Assembly: GCF_003387155.1 (NCBI RefSeq)
Contig: NZ_QUMT01000002.1
Location: 129,694 to 193,693, forward strand
Direction of reading: 5' to 3'
Length of the DNA stretch: 64,000 bases
Source: Roseateles depolymerans
Lineage (GTDB): Bacteria > Pseudomonadota > Gammaproteobacteria > Burkholderiales > Burkholderiaceae_C
The position numbers were made by a program, and so were the translations under genes. This document shows positions 30,568-40,872 of the stretch, piece by piece. Position 1 is the first letter of the stretch. Each line of letters starts with the position of its first letter. Under the pieces are notes generated by a model, which made no database searches, was not told the DNA's origin, and was given only the letters and a program-made list of their open reading frames with translations.

Positions 30568-31764
30568 ATGAAGATCCTCTATCACCACCGCACCGCGTCC
30601 AAGGACGGCCAGGCGGTCCATATCGAAGAGATGATCGGCTCGCTGCGTGCCCTGGGGCATGAGGTGCGGGTCGTGGCGCCTGGGGGGGAATCGCCGCCGC
30701 AGGAGAAGGCCCGCATGGGCGACGATGTCGGCTGGGTGCAGCGTCTGCGCGCCCGTCTGCCCAAGTGGGTCTACGAGCTGCTGGAGCTGGGCTATTCGCT
30801 GCTGGCCTATCGCCGCCTGGCCCGCGCTGCGCGGGAGTTCCGGCCGGACGCGATCTACGAACGCTACAACCTCTTCCTGCTGGCCGGTCTGCTGCTCAAG
30901 CGCAGGACCGGTCTGCCGCTGCTGCTGGAGGTGAATGCGCCACTGGCCGACGAGCGGGAGCGGTTTGGCGGGCTGGCGCTGCCGCGTCTGGCGCGCTGGG
31001 CGGAGCGCGTGGTCTGGCGCGGTGCGGACATGGTGCTGCCCGTCACCCGCGTGCTGGGCGACATGGTGGCCGCCCAGGGCGTGCCGCAAGAGCGGCTGAT
31101 GGTGGTGCCCAACGGCATCAACCAGGAACACTTTGCCGAAGCCCCGTCTCCGCAGGCGGCCAAGGCGGCGCTGGGCTGGGCGGATGCGCTGGTGCTGGGC
31201 TTCACCGGCTTCGTGCGGGACTGGCACGGCATGGACCGGGTGATCCGCTGGATGGCCACGCCCGCGGCGCCGGCCAATGCACGGCTGCTGCTGGTGGGGG
31301 ACGGCCCCGCGCGGGCGGACCTGGAAGCGCTGGCGCGTCAGCTGGACCTGGGCGAGCGCGTGCGCTTCACCGGGGTCATCTCGCGCGACGAGGTGCCGCG
31401 TCATGTGGCGGCCTTCGATGTCGCGCTGCAACCGGCGGTGGTGCCCTATGCATCGCCGCTGAAGCTGTTTGAATACCTGGCCCTGGCCAAGGCCATCGTG
31501 GCGCCGCGCCAGCCCAACATCGAAGAGGTGCTGGAAGACGGCCGCAATGCGCTGCTGTTCGACCCTGCTGAGCCTCAGGCGCTGGAGACCCTGCTGGCAC
31601 GCCTGGCCAACGACCCGGGCCTGCGGCAACGCCTGGGGGAGGGCGCCGGGGCCACCATCGGTCGGCTGAACCTGACGTGGCTGGGCAATGCCGAGCGGGT
31701 GGTCGCGCTGGCGCGGTCGCTGCGTGAAGCCCCTGCCTCCACGCTGGGCGATGCCAAGGCATGA
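30568..31764 (+). CDS. GT4 family glycosyltransferase
   Basis: This 398-residue glycosyltransferase starts with MKILYHHRTASKDGQAVHIEEM; the C-terminal half contains PNGINQEHFAE, GFTGFVRDWHGMDRVI and a GT4-type ExxxxxKxxE region (PLKLFEYLALAKAIVAPRQPNIEEVLED). The sugar specificity is unknown. ATG 30568 is preferred to a TTG at 30550. It probably contributes to the repeat unit. Confidence 0.88.
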   Translation: MKILYHHRTASKDGQAVHIEEMIGSLRALGHEVRVVAPGGESPPQEKARMGDDVGWVQRLRARLPKWVYELLELGYSLLAYRRLARAAREFRPDAIYERYNLFLLAGLLLKRRTGLPLLLEVNAPLADERERFGGLALPRLARWAERVVWRGADMVLPVTRVLGDMVAAQGVPQERLMVVPNGINQEHFAEAPSPQAAKAALGWADALVLGFTGFVRDWHGMDRVIRWMATPAAPANARLLLVGDGPARADLEALARQLDLGERVRFTGVISRDEVPRHVAAFDVALQPAVVPYASPLKLFEYLALAKAIVAPRQPNIEEVLEDGRNALLFDPAEPQALETLLARLANDPGLRQRLGEGAGATIGRLNLTWLGNAERVVALARSLREAPASTLGDAKA

Positions 31765-31792
31765 CACCGAGCATGAACCATCGCGTGCTGCC

Positions 31793-32998
31793 ATGCTGAA
31801 GATCCTCACCTTCTCCACGCTCTACCCCAGCCGCGAAATGCCCAGTCACGGCATCTTCGTCGAGACCCGGCTGCGTCACCTGGTCGCCTCCGGGCAGGTG
31901 CAGGCGCGGGTCGTGGCGCCGGTGCCGTGGTTTCCCTTCAAGGGCCCGCGCTTCGGCGAATACGGCCGCTTTGCCGCCACGCCGCACACCGAGCAGCGCC
32001 ATGGCCTGTCGGTGACCCATCCGCGATTCGTGCGCCTGCCCAAGGTCGGCATGAGCAGTGCGCCCTACACGCTGGCCTGGACGGCCCTGCGCGCCGCCCG
32101 TGCGCTTCAGCGGGAGGGTTTTGACTTCGATCTGATCGATGCCCACTACTTCTATCCGGACGGCGTGGCCGCCGCCATGGTGGCCCGGGCGCTGGACAAG
32201 CCGCTGGTGATCACCGCCCGCGGCACCGACATCAACCTGATCCCGGCCTATACCTTTCCGCGCAAGCTGATCCTGCAGGCGGCCCGTCAGGCCGATGCGG
32301 CGATCACCGTCTGCGCGGCGCTCAAGGACGAGCTGGTGCTGCTGGGCGCGGACGCGGACAAGATCCAGGTGCTGCGCAACGGCGTGGACCTCACGCTGTT
32401 CCATCCCGGCGACCGCGACGCCTGCCGCCGCCGGCTGGGTCTGGCGCCGGGGCGTTTCACGCTGGCGTCGGTGGGGCACCTGATCGAGCGCAAGGGCCAT
32501 GAGCTGGTGATCGGCGCGCTCAAGGACCTGACGGACGTGGACCTGCTGATCGCGGGCAGCGGCCCTGAGGAGGCCGCCCTGCGACGCCTGGCGGCCGACC
32601 TGGGCGTGGCCGACCGCGTGCGCTTCCTCGGCGCCTTGCCCCAGGCCGGCCTGCGAGAGGTGTATGCCGGCGTGGATGCGCTGGTGCTGGCATCCAGCCG
32701 CGAAGGCTGGGCCAATGTGCTGCTGGAGGCGATGGCCTGCGGCACGCCGGTGGCCGCGTCCAATGTGTGGGGCACGCCGGAAGTGGTGTCCGGTCCGGAA
32801 GCCGGCGAGCTGATGCCGGAACGCACGGCCGCCGGCGTGGCCGCTGCGGTGCGGCAGCTGCGCGCGGTGCCGCGAGACCGGGCCGTCGTGCGGCGGTATG
32901 CCGAGCAGTTCTCCTGGGACACGACCACCCAGGGCCAGATCGACCTGTTCCAGCGGATCCTCGCCGCTCGGGGTTTGCCGGAGTTCCGACATGCGTGA
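31793..32998 (+). CDS. GT4 family glycosyltransferase
   Basis: This 401-residue glycosyltransferase starts MLKILTFSTLYPSREMPSHG. The donor-binding half has NGVDLTLFHPGDR, SVGHLIERKGHELVI and SSREGWANVLLEAMACGTPV (about 300-320), with the expected ExGxxxxxxE motif. Residues between the previous stop and 31793 are in frame but lack similarity. Its last eight bases overlap the next gene. Confidence 0.88.
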   Translation: MLKILTFSTLYPSREMPSHGIFVETRLRHLVASGQVQARVVAPVPWFPFKGPRFGEYGRFAATPHTEQRHGLSVTHPRFVRLPKVGMSSAPYTLAWTALRAARALQREGFDFDLIDAHYFYPDGVAAAMVARALDKPLVITARGTDINLIPAYTFPRKLILQAARQADAAITVCAALKDELVLLGADADKIQVLRNGVDLTLFHPGDRDACRRRLGLAPGRFTLASVGHLIERKGHELVIGALKDLTDVDLLIAGSGPEEAALRRLAADLGVADRVRFLGALPQAGLREVYAGVDALVLASSREGWANVLLEAMACGTPVAASNVWGTPEVVSGPEAGELMPERTAAGVAAAVRQLRAVPRDRAVVRRYAEQFSWDTTTQGQIDLFQRILAARGLPEFRHA

Positions 32999-34307
32999 CC
33001 TGATCATGCTGGCCCTGTTCTCGCTGCTCATCTGGAAGACGATGAAGGAGCCGATCTGGGGCGTGCTGGGCTGGGTGTGGATGGGGGTGATGAACCCGCA
33101 CCGGCTGGCGTATGGCTGGGCGCACGATGCGCCGTGGTCCATGGTGATTGCGCTGGCGCTGTTCCTGAGCCTGATCGTCCACCGGGACAAGCTCACCCGC
33201 TTTCCGGTCAACGGGGTGACGGTGTTGCTGCTGATCTGGATCTTGTGGATCGGGGTGTCGCCGCTGATCCACTCCTTTTATCCGGAGCGCGAGTTCGCGC
33301 CGTGGTCCCGGGCCTTCAAGGTGGTGCTGATGGTGCTGGTGTCGATGCTGGTGGTGCAGCGCCGGCGCGACCTGGACTGGCTGGCGCTGGTGCTGGTGAT
33401 TTCCATCGGCTACTACGGGCTCAAGGGCGGGCTGTTCACCATCATGACCGGTGGCGCGGCGCGGGTGTGGGGGCCGGAGGGCTCGTTCATCGAGGACAAC
33501 AACTCGCTGGCCCTGGCCACCATCATGACGGTGCCGCTGATCCGCTACCTGCAGCTGCAGGCCACGAAGCGCTGGCAGCGCCACCTGGCGGTGGTGGCGA
33601 TGCTGCTGTGCATGGCCTCGGCGGTGGGGTCGCAGTCGCGCGGGGCCTTCCTGGCGATCCTGGCCATGTCCTTCTTCATGTGGCTCAAGAGCCGCAACAA
33701 GCTGCCGCTGGCGCTGGTGGTGCTGGTGGCGCTGCCGCTGATCTTCGTCTTCATGCCGGACAGCTGGACCGACCGCATGGAGACGATCAAGACCTATGAC
33801 CAGGACGGCTCGGCCATGGGCCGCATCAATGCCTGGCAGACCGCGTGGCGGCTGGCAGTCGACCTGTTCCCGCTGGGCGGGGGCTTCACGGTGCCGGGGC
33901 CAGCGGCCTTCGCCAAATATGCGCCGGACCCGACCATCCCGCTGACGGCGCACAGCATCTACTTCCAGGCGCTGGGCGAGCACGGGTTCATGGGGCTGTT
34001 CCTGTTCCTGGGCATCTTCTTCCTCACCTGGCGGCGGGCCACGAAGTTGATCCGCGCCACGAAGAACGTGCCGGAGCTGCAATGGGCGCGAGACCTGGCG
34101 GCCATGTGTCAGGTGGGTTTGATCGGCTATGCGACCGGCGGCGCCTTCCTGAGCCTGGTCTACTTCGACATGCCCTACTACCTGGTGCTGATGGTGGTGG
34201 CGCTGGATCGCATCGTGGCGCGGGAGATGGAGGCGCGCAGCAAGGCGGCAGTGGCCGCTGGCGCGCGGCCGGTGAATGTGCATTCGCCGTATTGGGGAGG
34301 CACCTGA
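32991..34307 (+). CDS. XrtA-associated O-antigen ligase/polymerase-like protein (TIGR03097 type)
   Basis: This multi-spanning inner-membrane protein of 438 residues has about ten to twelve helices and a large periplasmic loop. It is predicted to ligate or polymerise the glycan (Wzy/WaaL-like). Recognisable parts are GPEGSFIEDNNSLALATIM, SQSRGAFLAILAM and HSIYFQALGEHGFMGLFLFL, the last being the conserved His/Glu loop of O-antigen ligases. The start at 32991 overlaps the preceding gene by eight bases. The stop (TGA at 34305-34307) overlaps the next ATG. Confidence 0.92.
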   Translation: MRDLIMLALFSLLIWKTMKEPIWGVLGWVWMGVMNPHRLAYGWAHDAPWSMVIALALFLSLIVHRDKLTRFPVNGVTVLLLIWILWIGVSPLIHSFYPEREFAPWSRAFKVVLMVLVSMLVVQRRRDLDWLALVLVISIGYYGLKGGLFTIMTGGAARVWGPEGSFIEDNNSLALATIMTVPLIRYLQLQATKRWQRHLAVVAMLLCMASAVGSQSRGAFLAILAMSFFMWLKSRNKLPLALVVLVALPLIFVFMPDSWTDRMETIKTYDQDGSAMGRINAWQTAWRLAVDLFPLGGGFTVPGPAAFAKYAPDPTIPLTAHSIYFQALGEHGFMGLFLFLGIFFLTWRRATKLIRATKNVPELQWARDLAAMCQVGLIGYATGGAFLSLVYFDMPYYLVLMVVALDRIVAREMEARSKAAVAAGARPVNVHSPYWGGT

Positions 34308-35269
34308 TGCTGGCCTCGCTGAGTCTGCTGGGCTGGCCGGGCGGCGCGCCGGCGCTGAGCATCCTGATCTACCACCGGGTGCTGCCGCAGCCCGATCCCT
34401 TGCGACCGGGGGAGATCGACGCGGCGCTGTTTGAGGCGCAGACGCGTTTCCTCTCGAGGCATTTCAGCCTGATGACGGTGTCGGACGCCGCAGCCGCGTT
34501 GAAGGAAGGGCGCCTGCCGCGACGAGCAGCCTGCATCACCTTCGACGACGGGTATGCCGACAACCTGACGGTGGCCCATCCCATCCTGGCGCGTCACCAC
34601 GCGAAAGCCACGCTGTTCGTGGCCACCGGCTATCTCAATGGCGGACGCATGTTCAGCGACACGGTGATCGAGTTCGTGCGCAAGGCGCAGGGACCGGTGC
34701 TGGACCTCTCGGCCGTCGGCATGGGCAGCCATGCGATTGCCACGGTGGAGGAACGGCTCAGAGCGATCACCGCCTTGCAGGTCCAGTTGAAGTATCTGGC
34801 GCCTGCAGAGCGCGACGCCCAGGTGGAGCGCATGCTGGCGGCGCATCCGGTGGGAGCGCTGCCCGGCGACCTGATGCTCACCGATCTGCAACTGCGGCAG
34901 TGGGCCGATGTGGGCCACGAGGTGGGGGGCCACACGGTGGACCACACGGTGCTGACGACGCTGAGCCCGGAGGCCGCGCGCCATCAGGTGCAGACCGGCC
35001 GCGAGCATCTGGAGCGCCTGACCGGGGGACCGGTGCGCAGCTTTGCGTATCCCAACGGCCGGCCGGAGCGGGACTATGACGCCAGCCATGCGGCGCTGCT
35101 GCGGGAGCTGGGTTTCGAAGCGGCGGTGTCGACTGCCGCTGGTGTGGCCCGGCCGGGCGCCGATCTGTTCCAGCTGCCGCGTTACACGCCGTGGGGCCGC
35201 TCCATCACGATGTTTGCGGCGAGGATGATGCGCAATGCGCGCATGGGTGGGCCGGCGGCGGTGGTTTGA
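34307..35269 (+). CDS. Second polysaccharide deacetylase family protein
   Basis: This NodB-fold deacetylase of 320 residues is distinct from the one at 22477. It has the active-site Asp pair in TFDDGYADNL (about 78-87) and a His pair in GHEVGGHTVDHTVL (about 205-218), followed by SFAYPNGRPERDYD. ATG 34307 overlaps the previous stop and GGGGAGG lies upstream. It may be a cytoplasmic-face or periplasmic enzyme; no signal peptide is obvious. It is the last gene of the rightward cluster. Confidence 0.9.
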   Translation: MLASLSLLGWPGGAPALSILIYHRVLPQPDPLRPGEIDAALFEAQTRFLSRHFSLMTVSDAAAALKEGRLPRRAACITFDDGYADNLTVAHPILARHHAKATLFVATGYLNGGRMFSDTVIEFVRKAQGPVLDLSAVGMGSHAIATVEERLRAITALQVQLKYLAPAERDAQVERMLAAHPVGALPGDLMLTDLQLRQWADVGHEVGGHTVDHTVLTTLSPEAARHQVQTGREHLERLTGGPVRSFAYPNGRPERDYDASHAALLRELGFEAAVSTAAGVARPGADLFQLPRYTPWGRSITMFAARMMRNARMGGPAAVV

Positions 35270-36848
35270 TCAGCGCGGAGCAATGACCGGGGGCACGACG
35301 CCCGCCGCACGCATACGGGCGATCTCCTTGTCCATGGCGGCCCGTTCCTCGGCTGCGGCACGCCGCACGGCGATCTCTTCCGGCGTGCACTTCTTGGCAG
35401 GCAGGAGCGGCACCGGCTTGAGATCTCCGGCCGGCAGGATGCGGTTGATCGTCATGACGCAGCGCTTGAGCTGTGGCTCTGCCACCAGGTGTGCTTCGTA
35501 GTCCACGCCGGGCACCGGCATGAAAGCGGCCGACACCCACTGGCAGTTGCCGACGGTGAGCCGCAGGGTGCTCACCTCGGCAGGCGGGAGTTCGTGTTCC
35601 TGGTAGTACCACTGGTTTCCCATGTTCCAGCCACCGGCCTGCACCTGCCGTGAACGCTCCGTCTCGGGCATGCCGATGCTGAGGTTGCTGGCGGTGCCGG
35701 TGAGCGACTTGAAGGAATTGGCCAATCCGCCGCCCACCATCAATTCAGTGTCGTCGCTGTAGCAGGCCGCTCCCTTGTGCAGGAAAGCCGCGCCGCCGTT
35801 GACCGCGAACACGCGCAGGCGTGACGGCCGGGGCTCGCCCTTGTCGTCGAAGACGGTGGGGTCCTGCTGGAGGGCCTTGAGGCGGGCCATCGCGGCTTCT
35901 GCAGCCTGGGCATGGCCCTCGGGTGTCCATGCGGGGGGCGTCGGCCTTCGTAGCGGGGTTTCCGGCTGCGTTTCCGGCTGCGTTACCCGAGGCGGACGCG
36001 GCGGACTCCGGCATCATCGTGGCTTGAAACATCGTGCCGATCTGGATCGCGGTGGCCGGATCCAGCGCCTTGTGCAGTTGCACGGCCAGCACCTTCTGGA
36101 TGTCTTCGATGCGTGCCGCCTGTTCCTTGGCCCGTGCATCAGCCTGCTGCTGTTGCAGCGCGTCGAATTCCTTGCCGCAGGTTTCCTTCACGCGCGCCAT
36201 GTGGTTGGGCGTTGACGTCTGGTAGACGCCGGCGGAGCGGACCCGGTTGTACTCCGCCGACACCGAGCGAGGTTCCCCGGAGGCATCGAGCGTAGGGTAG
36301 TACACCCAGCCCAGTTCCATCACGGTCAAGGGTTGGCAGCGAAGTGCATAACGGGTGGCCGTGGACCGCGGCGCTTGCTGCTGGCCTTCCACGGCTGACT
36401 GCGAGCTGAGCACCCAGAACTCGTTCCACACCTGACCGTCCAGGGCACCCGTCAGGGCGCTGGCGGGCACCGGGTAGTTGGGGCTGATCTGGACCCGCTC
36501 CAGCATTCCGAGTGAATTGACCCAAGGCTCGCCATAGGACGTGAAACCACCCCGGGCCTGGGTCTCCTGCCAGCGCTGCTTGAGGGCCGCTTTCATCCGC
36601 GTGTCGGCGCCCAGGAAGGGCAGGCCGTCGGGAAAGTCCATGCGGGTGAAGATCTCGCTCTCCGGGCTTTGCTTGGCTGCATGGCTGACCAGGGGCAGTC
36701 CGCTCAGGATCAAGGCCACGGCACAGGCGGTCAGGCGCGGCAGGCCCATCGCAGGCGCAGTCAGGGCCCTTGCGGGACGGGTGCTCCCCTGGGCGGGGGC
36801 GGCCGAGAAGAGGGTGGTGAAAGACGGGCGAACTGTGGAAGACGGCAT
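35270..36848 (-). pseudogene. Secreted hypothetical protein gene with a single-base frameshift
   Basis: Two leftward frames form one protein. The 5' part (36848 or 36749 to about 35939) has a signal peptide (MGLPRLTACAVALILSGLP, start 36749) and a Tyr/Trp-containing domain. The 3' part, whose first ATG is at 35890, continues it (MARLKALQQDPTVFDD). They join at a run of six C on the coding strand (plus-strand G at 35933-35938): deleting one C gives DAPAWTPEGHAQAAEAAMARLK through the junction. Either the gene is a fresh pseudogene, a phase-variable gene or a sequencing error. I do not recognise the family; the mature protein would be roughly 500 residues, exported. Confidence 0.75.
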
Positions 36849-37024
36849 GGCGGTGGCAACCCCAGCGCTCTCAAGGCGCCGGTCTTGGCGGACAAAGGGC
36901 GGCAGGTTAAGCGACCCCCCTGTTCAGGGGGATCCCACCAAGAGGGGAACCGTTGCGGTCCTGGCGTCTTTCGTGAAGGAGTGCCGGACGGCGAGCGGCT
37001 CAAGCGCGTCCGGCCATGTCGCCG

Positions 37025-37591
37025 TCAACCTGGAAGCGGTTCCGGTGAGTGGATCGTCAGCCAGGGCCAGCGCGCCTGGTAGGAGGCGGCCTTGCGCTCG
37101 AAGAGGTCCCCGTGAGGCGCCAGGGGATTCATGCGCAGCTCGCCGGCATACAACGAGGCCAGGCCATTGGGCGCGTAGACCTCACCGCCGGGACGCACGC
37201 CCACGCAGGTGCACGGCACCAGGAACCGGTCGATGCCTTCCCGGGACGATGCCAGCGGCGCATAAGGATGACCGAAGTAGTCCTCGTACCAGAGATGCAC
37301 GCGGGCCTGGTTGGTGGCCTCGATCCGCACGCCCAGGTCGCCCAGCAGGCTGTCGACGTGCGCCTGCATGCGGCGCTCGCCGTCGTCGGTGACATCGTCG
37401 GGGTTGAAGTAGAAGAGGTCGTAGTCCTGGATGTCGGCGGTGGGCGGTCGGCCGGTCTTCAGGTTCCAGACCGTCTGGAACAGGCATCCGGCCACCAGCC
37501 AGCCGTCGGGCAGGGCCAGCGCGTCCCAGCGGTCCAGGATGGCGCGGTTGTGGGGGGTGCGAAGGATGTCGGCGTAGAAGCGGTCGTGCAT
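37025..37591 (-). CDS. Nucleotidyltransferase-fold protein (NTP_transf_6/DUF925 type)
   Basis: This 188-residue cytosolic protein resembles the DUF925/NTP_transf_6 family of the nucleotidyltransferase superfamily. The acidic segment DIQDYDLFYFNPDD (53-66) fits a metal-binding Asp pair, and ADIL/RWDALALPDGWLVAGC precedes it. No substrate is known. It is transcribed leftward in the same direction as the efflux operon but with 120 bases between, so co-transcription is uncertain. Confidence 0.75.
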   Translation of the reverse strand: MHDRFYADILRTPHNRAILDRWDALALPDGWLVAGCLFQTVWNLKTGRPPTADIQDYDLFYFNPDDVTDDGERRMQAHVDSLLGDLGVRIEATNQARVHLWYEDYFGHPYAPLASSREGIDRFLVPCTCVGVRPGGEVYAPNGLASLYAGELRMNPLAPHGDLFERKAASYQARWPWLTIHSPEPLPG

Positions 37592-37714
37592 GGACGAGGA
37601 CAGCGGAGCGGATGGGTCGCGGGGACACTTGGCCGCGGAGCGGCACCGTCCAGTATCACTGACCCAGCGGGCTGCGCACGCCCTTTCGCGTGGCCTCGTG
37701 CATGCACTTCCGGT

Positions 37715-39289
37715 TCATCGCTGCGTAGACGCAGGCGTTGTGCCTTTGGCTGACACGGCGGCTGAGACAGAGGCGGACGCCGCGGCATTGCCGGATACCG
37801 CCGACTCCCACCCCAGCCCCAGGCTCTTTTGCAGCGACACGAAGTCCTTGAGCAACGCCGCCTCGCCGTCCAGCGTGCGAAGCGCTGCGGCATCGCGATT
37901 TCGCTGAGCATCGAGCAGGTCCAGTTGACTGGCGGCCCCAGCCTGGCGTCGCTGCCGGGTCAGCGCCAGCGAGCGGTCCGCGGAGGCCTGCTGCGCCTGC
38001 AGATGCACCAGCGCCTGACGCTGCTGCCCAAAGCGCGACAGCGCCGTGTTGGCGTCCTGCAAGGCGCCCAGCACAGCGGCCTGATACAGCGCCAGGGCCT
38101 CATCCCGCCCGGCCTCGGCTTGCCGCACCTCCGCCTGGGTGCGGCCAAAGTCCAGCACATTCCAGCTGAGGTAGGGCACGCCCACCAAGGCCAGGCTCTT
38201 GCTGGTCAGCAGATGACCGAGGTCCGTGCCGGCCAGCCCGATGTCCCCCAGCAGCGTGAGCTTGGGAAAGTAGCCGGCTTCCTTCTGGCCGATCCGGGCC
38301 TGACCGGCGGCCAGTCGTCGCTCGGCGGCACGGATGTCCGGCCGGCGCTGCAACAGGCCTGCCGGGTCGCCCACGGCCACGCGTTGCGGCAATACCGGCA
38401 AGTGCGGCGACGTGGTGGAGAGCTGCGCGTCGAGCGCGCCGGGCGCCTGGCCGGTCAGCAGCGCCAACTGATCGAGCCAGGCGCTGATCTGCGCGGCGAC
38501 ATCGGCCAGCGAGGCCTGCGTGGACTCACCCTGCAGCAGCCGCTGCTCCACGTCCTCGGCCGCCGACACGCCGCGTGATTGACGCTGCCGGGTGAGGTCC
38601 AGCGTCTGTGCATCCGCGTTGGCCGTTGCGCGCAGCAGGGCCTGCCGCTGTTGCTGGGCCCGCAGGCTGGCGTAGGCCTGGGCCACTTCAGCGGCCAGGC
38701 ACACCTGCGCATCCGCAAGATCCGCCTGCACCGCCTGGGCCTGCGCTGCCGCCGCCTCGGTGGCCCGGCGCGTGCCGCCGAAGAGATCGGCTTCCCAGGT
38801 CGCGTCAAACCCGGCGCTGTAGAGATGCAGCGTGGTGTCATCCCGCGTGCCGGGCGCTTGCCAGACGCCGGCGGCCAGGGCCGAGGCTGATCCTTTGGGC
38901 ATCTTCTGCGCTTCCTGCTGGCGCAGCGCCGCGCGGGACTGGCGCAGACGCGCTTGCGCCGCCTGTAGCGTGGGACTGTTGGCCAAGGCCTGTTCGATCA
39001 GCGCGTTGAGCGGCGCGTCGTTCAGCAAGGTCCACCACGCGGCCGTGCCGGGCTGTGCCGGGGGCTCATCGCGGGTGTCGCGGCTATCGCGGGTGCGAGC
39101 CTTGCCACCCGTGTCGCCTGTGTCGCGAATGTCCTGGACGTCGCGTGCAAAGCGCGGCGCCTTCATGGCCTGCTCGGCCACGGCCGGGGCGCCCGCGTAA
39201 TCCGGGCCGACCGTGGTGCAGCCCACCAGTCCGATCAGCACGGACCCGGCCAGCAGCACCGGCTGGATGGAGGAAAGACGTGAAAACAT
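37715..39289 (-). CDS. Efflux outer-membrane factor lipoprotein (NodT/OprM-type)
   Basis: This outer-membrane channel of a drug-efflux system has 524 residues from ATG 39289. It has a signal peptide with lipobox LVGC (about 21-24) and the two OEP repeats (GTAAWWTLLNDAPLNALIEQAL; later LTQQRRQAGAASQLDLL). An acidic/Arg-rich stretch with repeated DT/RD residues (about 50-70) is unusual for the family. It is the last gene of the emrA-emrB-omf operon, starting 15 bases after emrB. Confidence 0.9.
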   Translation of the reverse strand: MFSRLSSIQPVLLAGSVLIGLVGCTTVGPDYAGAPAVAEQAMKAPRFARDVQDIRDTGDTGGKARTRDSRDTRDEPPAQPGTAAWWTLLNDAPLNALIEQALANSPTLQAAQARLRQSRAALRQQEAQKMPKGSASALAAGVWQAPGTRDDTTLHLYSAGFDATWEADLFGGTRRATEAAAAQAQAVQADLADAQVCLAAEVAQAYASLRAQQQRQALLRATANADAQTLDLTRQRQSRGVSAAEDVEQRLLQGESTQASLADVAAQISAWLDQLALLTGQAPGALDAQLSTTSPHLPVLPQRVAVGDPAGLLQRRPDIRAAERRLAAGQARIGQKEAGYFPKLTLLGDIGLAGTDLGHLLTSKSLALVGVPYLSWNVLDFGRTQAEVRQAEAGRDEALALYQAAVLGALQDANTALSRFGQQRQALVHLQAQQASADRSLALTRQRRQAGAASQLDLLDAQRNRDAAALRTLDGEAALLKDFVSLQKSLGLGWESAVSGNAAASASVSAAVSAKGTTPASTQR

Positions 39290-39303
39290 GAAAGAGGTCC
39301 GTA

Positions 39304-40872
39304 TCAATGGGCTTCACTGACCGCGGGCGCCTGTCCCGGGCGCGGCGTCTTCAGGAGCAGGGCCAGGGGGACGCACAGCAGCAGTGCAACCGCCAGGGCA
39401 TAGAAGGTTTCGGAGAAGGTCATGACGCTGGCCTGCTGCTGAATCTGCAGCGCGATCTCCTTGAGCGCCTGCAACTGCGCATGTGCCGCGTCGCCCACCT
39501 GTGCCAGGTGGCTGGCGGTGCTGGCGGCCACCCGTTCCTGCACCAACGGTGAATTGGCGTTCAAGGTCTCATGCAGACGGTCTACGTGCAGCGCGTTGCG
39601 CCGGTCAATGAAGGTGCCGAGCACCGCCAGGCCCACCGAGCCGCCCAGGTTGCGGGCCATGTTGTAGAGGCCGGCCGCGTCGCCGGATTCCTCGCGGCTG
39701 ACCGCCGCCATCGACGCCTGGTTCAGCGGCATCATGCACAGCATCTGGCCCACACCGCGCAGCAACTGGGACATCGTGAAGTCATGGCCCACGCTCTGCG
39801 CGGTGAGGCTGATGTCCAGCAGGCAACTGACGGCAAAGCACAGCAGGCCGGCAATCACCAACACCCGGAAGTCCAGCCGCGTGATGAGCCGCGGCAGGAT
39901 GGGCATCATCAGGAACGCCGGCAGGCCCGCCAGCAGCATGACTGCGCCGGACTGCTGGGCGTTGTAGCCTGAAATCAGCGCGAGGAACTGCGGCACCAGG
40001 TAGGACACGCCGTACAGGCCGGCGCCCACGACAAACACAATGAAGATGACGCTGGCATAGCTTCTGTTGCGCATCAGGCTCAGCCGCAGGATGGGCTTGG
40101 CCGACCAGCGCTGCGACAGCCCCACCAGCGCCAGGCCTGCGGCGGAGGTCACGCTCAGCCAGAGGATCAGGGTCGATTCAAACCAGCGCTCTCGCTGGCC
40201 TTCCTCCAGCACGACGGTCAGCGTGGACAGGCCCACCGCCAGCCCGACGATGCCGAGCCAGTCGGCCCGCAGGAACTGGTCCAGATGCATGCGCTCGCGC
40301 GGCAGTCCCAGCAGCAGCAGAGCCAGCAATGCGGCGCACACTGGCACGTTGATGAAGAAGCACCAATGCCAGCTGACGTTCTCGGTCAGCCAGCCGCCGA
40401 CCACCGGCCCGAGCAGCGGGCCCAGGATGACGATCAGCCCGAACATGGTCATGCCCACCGGCAGTTGATGGCGCGGCAGACGGGTGCGGATGATGGTCTG
40501 CGCAGTCGGGATCATGGCGCCGCCGGTGAAGCCCTGGCCGATACGGGCCAGGATCAGCGTGGCCAGGTTGCCGGAGAAGCCGCACAGTACCGAGAACAGC
40601 GTGAACAAGGTGGCATTGCCCACCAGGAAGTTGCGCAGTCCGAAGACCCGCGTGAGCCAGGCGGCCAGCGGGATCATCACGATCTCCGACATCAGGTAGC
40701 CCGTCGAGATCCAGGTGCCTTCCGTGCCGGTGGCACCCACCGCGCCCTGGATCTGCGGCAGCGCCGAGTTGGTGATCGAGATGTCCAGCGTGGCCATCAG
40801 CGCCCCGAGGGCCCCGGCGGCGACGGCAATCCAGTCGGCGGCCTTGGCATTGGGCTCGGTGGCCTCAGCCAT
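39304..40872 (-). CDS. emrB: DHA2 family multidrug efflux MFS transporter (EmrB-like)
   Basis: This inner-membrane proton-driven exporter of 522 residues should have 14 membrane helices. The family sequences LDISITNSALPQIQGAVG (helix 1), ARIGQGFTGGAMIPTAQTI and the antiporter motif C GPLLGPVVGGWLT are visible. It overlaps the adaptor gene by eight bases (40865-40872). Together with the adaptor and outer-membrane factor it would make a tripartite pump. The substrate is unknown. Confidence 0.92.
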   Translation of the reverse strand: MAEATEPNAKAADWIAVAAGALGALMATLDISITNSALPQIQGAVGATGTEGTWISTGYLMSEIVMIPLAAWLTRVFGLRNFLVGNATLFTLFSVLCGFSGNLATLILARIGQGFTGGAMIPTAQTIIRTRLPRHQLPVGMTMFGLIVILGPLLGPVVGGWLTENVSWHWCFFINVPVCAALLALLLLGLPRERMHLDQFLRADWLGIVGLAVGLSTLTVVLEEGQRERWFESTLILWLSVTSAAGLALVGLSQRWSAKPILRLSLMRNRSYASVIFIVFVVGAGLYGVSYLVPQFLALISGYNAQQSGAVMLLAGLPAFLMMPILPRLITRLDFRVLVIAGLLCFAVSCLLDISLTAQSVGHDFTMSQLLRGVGQMLCMMPLNQASMAAVSREESGDAAGLYNMARNLGGSVGLAVLGTFIDRRNALHVDRLHETLNANSPLVQERVAASTASHLAQVGDAAHAQLQALKEIALQIQQQASVMTFSETFYALAVALLLCVPLALLLKTPRPGQAPAVSEAH

